Shown here: positions 16,187 to 19,539 of the stretch, piece after piece
Numbering within the stretch: position 1 is the stretch's first letter
Layout of the letters: each line of letters opens with the position of its first letter
Source: CAZCEC01 sp964497615
GTDB taxonomy: Bacteria; Chloroflexota; Anaerolineae; Anaerolineales; UBA6663
Assembly (NCBI GenBank): GCA_964497615.1
Contig: CAZCEC010000099.1
Coordinates: 1 to 19,539, forward strand
Length of the DNA stretch: 19,539 nucleotides
Direction: 5' to 3'
Translations under genes and position numbers: made by a program
The notes under the pieces: generated by a model
The model's input: the letters and a program-made list of their open reading frames with translations, nothing else
What the model was told of the DNA's origin: nothing
The model's database searches: none

Positions 16187-16192
16187 AAGGAG
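16187..16192 (+). promoter_or_regulatory. Ribosome binding site deciding the hpaB start
   Basis: AAGGAG lies 7 bases before ATG 16200, marking this as the start rather than the in-frame codon at 16143 inside hpaE. Confidence 0.8.
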
Positions 16193-16199
16193 TTGTCCC

Positions 16200-17648
16200 A
16201 TGTCCGCCCGCCATGGCTCCGAAGTCCTCCGCAAGCTGAAAGAACAGCCCATCGAGCTGTGGCACCGCGGCGTGCGCGTGGCCGATATCACTGCCGAGCC
16301 AGGCCTTTCCGGCGGTGTCCGTAGTCTGGCCGAACTCTATGACCTCCAGTGGCAACACCCGGACGATATGCTCTTCGACTCGCCCGCCACCGGCAACAAG
16401 GTCGGCCGGTCTTTCATGATCCCCGCGACGCAGGCGGAACTCACGAGCATCGGCGACATGATGCTCCGCTGGTCGCGCCGCACCTTCGGCATGATGGGCC
16501 GTTCCCCCGACTACATCAACCGCGCCATCTCCGCCTATGCCGGCGGCGCGGACTTCCTCAGCCAGCAGGACCCCCGCTTCGGCGACAACGCCCGCCGTTA
16601 CCATGCGCACGTCCGCGAAAAGGACCTCTGCCTCACCCATACCCTGATCAACCCGCAGGCGAACCGCGCCGTCGGCGCCGCCCGCCAGGCCGACCCATTC
16701 CTGGCCGCCCGCGTCAAGGAAGAGACCGACGCCGGCCTCGTCATCAAGGGCGCCCGCATGCTGGCCACCCTGCCCATTTCCGATGAGATCATGGTCTTCC
16801 CGTCCACTCTCCTGAAGGCCACCGAGGAGGATGCCCCCTACGCCTTCGGCTTCGCTATCCCCAACTCCACTCCAGGCCTCAAGTTCCTCTGCCGTGAGAC
16901 CGTGGACTACGGCCGCAACGTCTTCGACCATCCGCTCGGCTCCCGTTTCGAGGAGCTCGACGCCGTGGTCATCTTTGACGATGTTTTTGTGCCCTGGGAG
17001 AACGTCTTCCTCTACCGCGACGTCGCCGCCTGCAATCAGGCCTACGCCGCCACCGGCGCCGTCGTCCACATGGCCCATCAGGTCGTCTGCAAGAACATCG
17101 CCAAGACCGAGTTCATCCTCGGCCTCATCTCCCTGATGATTGACGCCATCGGCATCGAAAGCTTCCAGCACATCCACGAAAAGACCACCGAGGTCTGGTG
17201 CACCCTGGAGGCCATGAAGGCCTTCCGCCGCGCCGCCGAAGTGGACGCCGCCCCCAATGCCTACGGAATGATGACCCCCGCCTGGGACCCGCTCGACGCG
17301 GCCCGCAACATGTATCCCCGCCTCTACCCGCGCCTCGTCGAAATCGTCCAGCAGATCGGCGCCAGCGGCCTGGTCAGCATGCCCACCCTGGCCGATGTGG
17401 ACGGCCCCATGCGCGACGACATCCTCAAGTACTACCAGTCCGCCCGGCTCGATGCCCTTGACCGCATCCCACTCTTCCGCCTCGCCTGGGATGCGGCCGT
17501 CTCTGCCTTCGGCTCCCGGCAAGTCCTTTACGAGCGCTTCTTCTTCGGCGATCCGGTCCGCATGGCGGGCGCCGTCTTCCACTCCCACGACCGCCAGCCC
17601 TACATGGAGCTGGTGCGCGACTTCCTCAAGCGCGGCGCCCAGTCATGA
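16200..17648 (+). CDS. hpaB: 4-hydroxyphenylacetate 3-monooxygenase, oxygenase component
   Basis: This 482-residue protein belongs to the HpaB family of flavin-dependent monooxygenases of the acyl-CoA dehydrogenase fold. It uses reduced FAD supplied by HpaC and oxygen to hydroxylate 4-hydroxyphenylacetate to 3,4-dihydroxyphenylacetate. Residues matching the substrate-binding trio known from Thermus HpaB (R100, Y104, H142) appear as R101 and Y105 in GRSPDY and H147 in THTLINPQ. Further family segments are DPRFGDNARRYHAHVREKD, FDDVFVPWENVFLYRD and AFGSRQVLYERFFFGDPVRM. Length is typical. Its stop overlaps the hpaC start (ATGA), as expected for translationally coupled partners. A related two-component phenol hydroxylase is the main alternative, but the hpaE and hpaD neighbours favour this name. 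Confidence 0.92.
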   Translation: MSARHGSEVLRKLKEQPIELWHRGVRVADITAEPGLSGGVRSLAELYDLQWQHPDDMLFDSPATGNKVGRSFMIPATQAELTSIGDMMLRWSRRTFGMMGRSPDYINRAISAYAGGADFLSQQDPRFGDNARRYHAHVREKDLCLTHTLINPQANRAVGAARQADPFLAARVKEETDAGLVIKGARMLATLPISDEIMVFPSTLLKATEEDAPYAFGFAIPNSTPGLKFLCRETVDYGRNVFDHPLGSRFEELDAVVIFDDVFVPWENVFLYRDVAACNQAYAATGAVVHMAHQVVCKNIAKTEFILGLISLMIDAIGIESFQHIHEKTTEVWCTLEAMKAFRRAAEVDAAPNAYGMMTPAWDPLDAARNMYPRLYPRLVEIVQQIGASGLVSMPTLADVDGPMRDDILKYYQSARLDALDRIPLFRLAWDAAVSAFGSRQVLYERFFFGDPVRMAGAVFHSHDRQPYMELVRDFLKRGAQS

Positions 17649-18190
17649 CCACCCTCGACCCGCGCCAGTATCGCAACACCATCGGCCTCTTCGCTACCGG
17701 CGTCACCATCATCGCCGTAAGGCAGGGCGACCAGGTCCACGCCATGACCGCGAATGCCGTCACCTCCCTGTCGCTCGACCCGCCCCTGCTCATCTTCTGT
17801 GTTAGCCGCACCGCCAAGATGGCCGCCCACCTCGATACTGGCCGCCCCTTCGCCGTCAACATCCTCCGGGCCGAGCAACAGGACCTGTCCGACTTTTTCG
17901 CCGGCCGCCCGCCCACAGGTGCGCCCCCATCCTTCGACTTCGACCCTTGGGAGGGCTGCCCGCGCCTGCGGGGCTGCGCCGCCGCCCTCGCCTGCCGCGT
18001 AGAGGAACAAATGCCCGGCGGCGATCACTGGATCATCGTCGGCCGAGTGCTGGCCACCCATCAAGGTCCTGAGCCCCGCCAACCGCTCGTCTTTTTCGCG
18101 GGCCGCTATGCCCACCTCGCCCTCGCCGAAGCCCCCGCCCCCGACCTCGCCGACGACGTGCCCGTCCAGATCTTCTACGACCCTTGGTAA
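17645..18190 (+). CDS. hpaC: Flavin reductase, HpaC-type component of 4-HPA monooxygenase
   Basis: This 181-residue protein is of the flavin reductase-like family. The typical N-terminal block is clear: YRNTIGLFATGVTIIAV, then HAMTANAVTSLSLDPPLLIFCV and FAVNILRAEQQDLSDFFAGR; WIIVGRVLATH and PLVFFAGRYAHL form the C-terminal half. It reduces a flavin with NAD(P)H and passes it to HpaB. The ATG overlaps the hpaB stop by four bases, which indicates translational coupling and equal dosage. The length is slightly above the usual 150-170 because of a short C-terminal tail ending in PVQIFYDPW. hpaD follows after 5 bases. Cofactor preference (FAD or FMN, NADH or NADPH) cannot be told from the sequence. 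Confidence 0.9.
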   Translation: MTTLDPRQYRNTIGLFATGVTIIAVRQGDQVHAMTANAVTSLSLDPPLLIFCVSRTAKMAAHLDTGRPFAVNILRAEQQDLSDFFAGRPPTGAPPSFDFDPWEGCPRLRGCAAALACRVEEQMPGGDHWIIVGRVLATHQGPEPRQPLVFFAGRYAHLALAEAPAPDLADDVPVQIFYDPW

Positions 18191-18195
18191 CTGGC

Positions 18196-19233
18196 ATGCC
18201 CCCCTTCAACATCACCCGCGCCGCCCATGCCGAATTCCGCGTCACCGACCTCGGTCGCGCCCGCGCCTTCTACGTCGACGCCCTCGGCTTCATCGAAGTC
18301 GACTCCTCCCCCGACCGCCTCTACCTCGGCGGCCTCGAAGAGCGTGACAGATACGGCCTCGTCCTGCGCCAGGCGCCCAGCCCCGGCCTCGGCCACCTCG
18401 CTTTCCGCGTCGCTTCCCCTGAGGACCTCGACCGCCTCGCCGTCCTCCACACCGCCCACGGCCTCCCTATTCGCTGGGTCGAGGCCCATAGCGACGAACG
18501 CGGGCAGGGCCGCGCCCTCCGCGTCCAGGACCCCTCCGGCCTCCCCATCGAGTTCTTTCACCAGATCGAGCAGCGCGAGCGCCTGCTGCAGCGCTTCGAT
18601 CTTTACCGCGGCGCCCACATCATGCGCGTGGACCACTTCAACGTCCAGGTTCCCGACGTTCAAGTCGCCTACGATTGGTGGACTGAGCACCTCGGCTTCT
18701 ACTGCTCCGAGTACACCGTCGCCGACCCTCCTCCCCCCTCTTCCTCCGGGAGCGGGGCCGGGGGCGAGGAAGAGCCCCCTGACCGCCTCTGGGCCGCCTG
18801 GCTTCATCGCAAACAGAACGTCCACGACCTCGCCCTTATGAACGGCATCGGCCCGCGTCTCCACCACGTGGGCCTATGGCTCCAGGACACCGCCAGCGTC
18901 CTCCGCGCCTGCGACATCCTCGCCGCCCTTGGGATGGGCAGCAGCATCGAGCGCGGTCCTGGCCGTCACGGCCTCAGCAATGCCTTCTTCCTCTACCTGC
19001 GCGACCCCGACCTCAACCGTATCGAGCTTTACACCTCCGACTACCTCATCCCCGACCCCGACTTCGCCCCCATCCGCTGGACCCTCAGCGACCCGCGCCG
19101 CGCCACCTTCTGGGGCCACACGCCGCCCCGCAGTTGGTTCGACGAAGCCTCCCTCGTCGAAGACATCCACACCCAACAGTTGCTCCCCGTCCGCGAACCG
19201 CTCCTCGCCGGCCGGCCCGCCCACGTCACCTGA
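18196..19233 (+). CDS. hpaD: 3,4-dihydroxyphenylacetate 2,3-dioxygenase (type I extradiol)
   Basis: This 345-residue enzyme has two vicinal-oxygen-chelate domains. It opens homoprotocatechuate between C2 and C3 to give the semialdehyde taken by HpaE. Metal ligands of the HPCD/MndD group are visible: H147 (MRVDHFNV), a His of the HH pair at 223-224 (LHHVGLW) and E277 (NRIELYTS). The acid-base His (H210, NVHDLAL) and the Tyr ten residues before the Glu (Y267) are also kept, so it should be active; Fe or Mn as the metal cannot be told. It is unrelated to the LigB-type HpaD of E. coli. The ATG at 18196 lies 5 bases after the hpaC stop; a TTG at 18184 is inside hpaC. Residues 178-195 (PPPPSSSGSGAGGEEEPP) are an odd insert between YTVAD and DRLWAAWLHR, described separately. 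Confidence 0.91.
   Translation: MPPFNITRAAHAEFRVTDLGRARAFYVDALGFIEVDSSPDRLYLGGLEERDRYGLVLRQAPSPGLGHLAFRVASPEDLDRLAVLHTAHGLPIRWVEAHSDERGQGRALRVQDPSGLPIEFFHQIEQRERLLQRFDLYRGAHIMRVDHFNVQVPDVQVAYDWWTEHLGFYCSEYTVADPPPPSSSGSGAGGEEEPPDRLWAAWLHRKQNVHDLALMNGIGPRLHHVGLWLQDTASVLRACDILAALGMGSSIERGPGRHGLSNAFFLYLRDPDLNRIELYTSDYLIPDPDFAPIRWTLSDPRRATFWGHTPPRSWFDEASLVEDIHTQQLLPVREPLLAGRPAHVT
18738..18774. repeat. Palindromic low-complexity insert inside hpaD
   Basis: CTCTTCCTC (18738-18746) and GAGGAAGAG (18766-18774) form a perfect 9-bp inverted repeat around a 19-base GC-rich centre. The surrounding block (18727-18780) resembles the extragenic CCCTCTCCC...GGGAGAGGG-CCGGGGG type of repeat. It is 54 bases long, a multiple of three, so the frame is kept. 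Confidence 0.65.
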
Positions 19234-19252
19234 GGGGGTCGCACCGCCAACT

Positions 19253-19261
19253 TGCTATAAT
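19253..19261 (+). promoter_or_regulatory. Extended -10 promoter for paaA
   Basis: TGCTATAAT is a perfect extended -10 with a consensus TATAAT at 19256-19261. The -35 position (AGGGGG, near 19233) does not match. Transcription would start near 19268, only about 10 bases before the ATG and at the Shine-Dalgarno sequence itself. Confidence 0.6.
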
Positions 19262-19277
19262 AGCCCTGGAGGCGCCG

Positions 19278-19539
19278 ATGACCGATCAGGACAAGTTGGC
19301 CGCGTTTGAAGCCCGCATCGCGCGCGGCGAAAAGATTGAACCCGGCGACTGGATGCCCGACGAGTACCGCCGCCAGCTCATCCGCATGATCTCGCAACAC
19401 GCCCATAGCGAGATCGTCGGCATGCTCCCCGAGGGCGCCTGGATCACCCGCGCCCCTAACCTACGCCAAAAGCTGGTCCTCCTCGCCAAGGTCCAGGACG
19501 AAGCTGGTCATGGCCAATACCTCTACCACGCCGCCGAGA
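19278..19539 (+). CDS. paaA: 1,2-phenylacetyl-CoA epoxidase subunit A, 3' truncated
   Basis: The first 87 residues are visible; the gene runs off the window. They match the N-terminus of PaaA, the catalytic di-iron subunit of phenylacetyl-CoA epoxidase: DWMPDEYRRQLIRMISQHAHSEIVG, then MLPEGAWITRAPNLRQK and LLAKVQDEAGHGQYLYHAAE. DEAGH contains Glu and His of the ferritin-like metal site. The enzyme complex (PaaABCDE) epoxidises the ring of phenylacetyl-CoA in aerobic phenylacetate breakdown. The start is supported by GGAGG (19268-19272), 5 bases before the ATG. It follows hpaD by 44 bases but has its own promoter, so it may begin a separate paa operon regulated apart from the hpa genes. Confidence 0.93.
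   Translation, partial: MTDQDKLAAFEARIARGEKIEPGDWMPDEYRRQLIRMISQHAHSEIVGMLPEGAWITRAPNLRQKLVLLAKVQDEAGHGQYLYHAAE

Noticed and set aside
16143..16199. Upstream start for hpaB inside hpaE
   Set aside because: AAGGAG at 16187 points to ATG 16200, and the extra residues do not resemble the family.
16140..17588. Minus-strand open frame of 482 codons
   Set aside because: It is the antisense of hpaB; the + strand product is clearly homologous to a known family.
18184..18195. TTG start for hpaD
   Set aside because: It is inside the end of hpaC; ATG 18196 gives the normal N-terminus of the dioxygenase.

Overview
The window is very GC-rich and densely coded, with C or G favoured at third codon positions. 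No rRNA, tRNA, CRISPR array or transposase is visible. Several traits together suggest a Chloroflexota (Anaerolineae-like) bacterium, though no marker gene settles it: Thr/Pro linkers of the PTATPTPT type, an NBR1-type Ig-like lipoprotein, multi-domain FHA proteins, TolB-like propeller lipoproteins, and a GTCATTCCGAG hairpin repeat between genes.

Left part (1-12338, all + strand). A DUF885-type putative metallopeptidase, cut by the window edge, is followed at once by a pair of contractile-tail baseplate proteins. These are a gpJ-like baseplate assembly protein and a gpI-like tail protein carrying an N-terminal FHA domain. Downstream lie a small multi-pass membrane protein, an NBR1-Ig lipoprotein, a membrane-anchored M23 (LytM-type) peptidase with all metal ligands visible, a 918-residue single-pass protein with two FHA domains inside and Ig/SH3/propeller modules outside, and a propeller lipoprotein. 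No sheath, tube, spike or ATPase gene is present. The set reads as part of a contractile injection apparatus, or something derived from one, that is tied to the envelope and possibly read out through phospho-threonine recognition by FHA domains. That functional link is inference.

Middle (12363-13123). A minus-strand HD-domain phosphohydrolase is transcribed away from the catabolic genes. Both directions have a recognisable promoter in the 150-base gap.

Right part (13124-19539, all + strand). This is an aromatic catabolic operon: an aldehyde dehydrogenase (likely aryl-acetaldehyde), hpaE, hpaB, hpaC, hpaD, and then the start of paaA behind its own extended -10 promoter. HpaB and HpaC hydroxylate 4-hydroxyphenylacetate to homoprotocatechuate, HpaD opens the ring, and HpaE oxidises the semialdehyde. 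PaaA begins the separate phenylacetyl-CoA epoxidase route. Together they point to breakdown of tyrosine- and phenylalanine-derived arylacetates. The later steps (hpaF, G, H, I and the other paa genes) are not in the window.

Most unusual signals: the FHA-tail protein fusion, the isolated baseplate pair beside FHA envelope proteins, and an in-frame palindromic low-complexity insert in the catalytic domain of hpaD.
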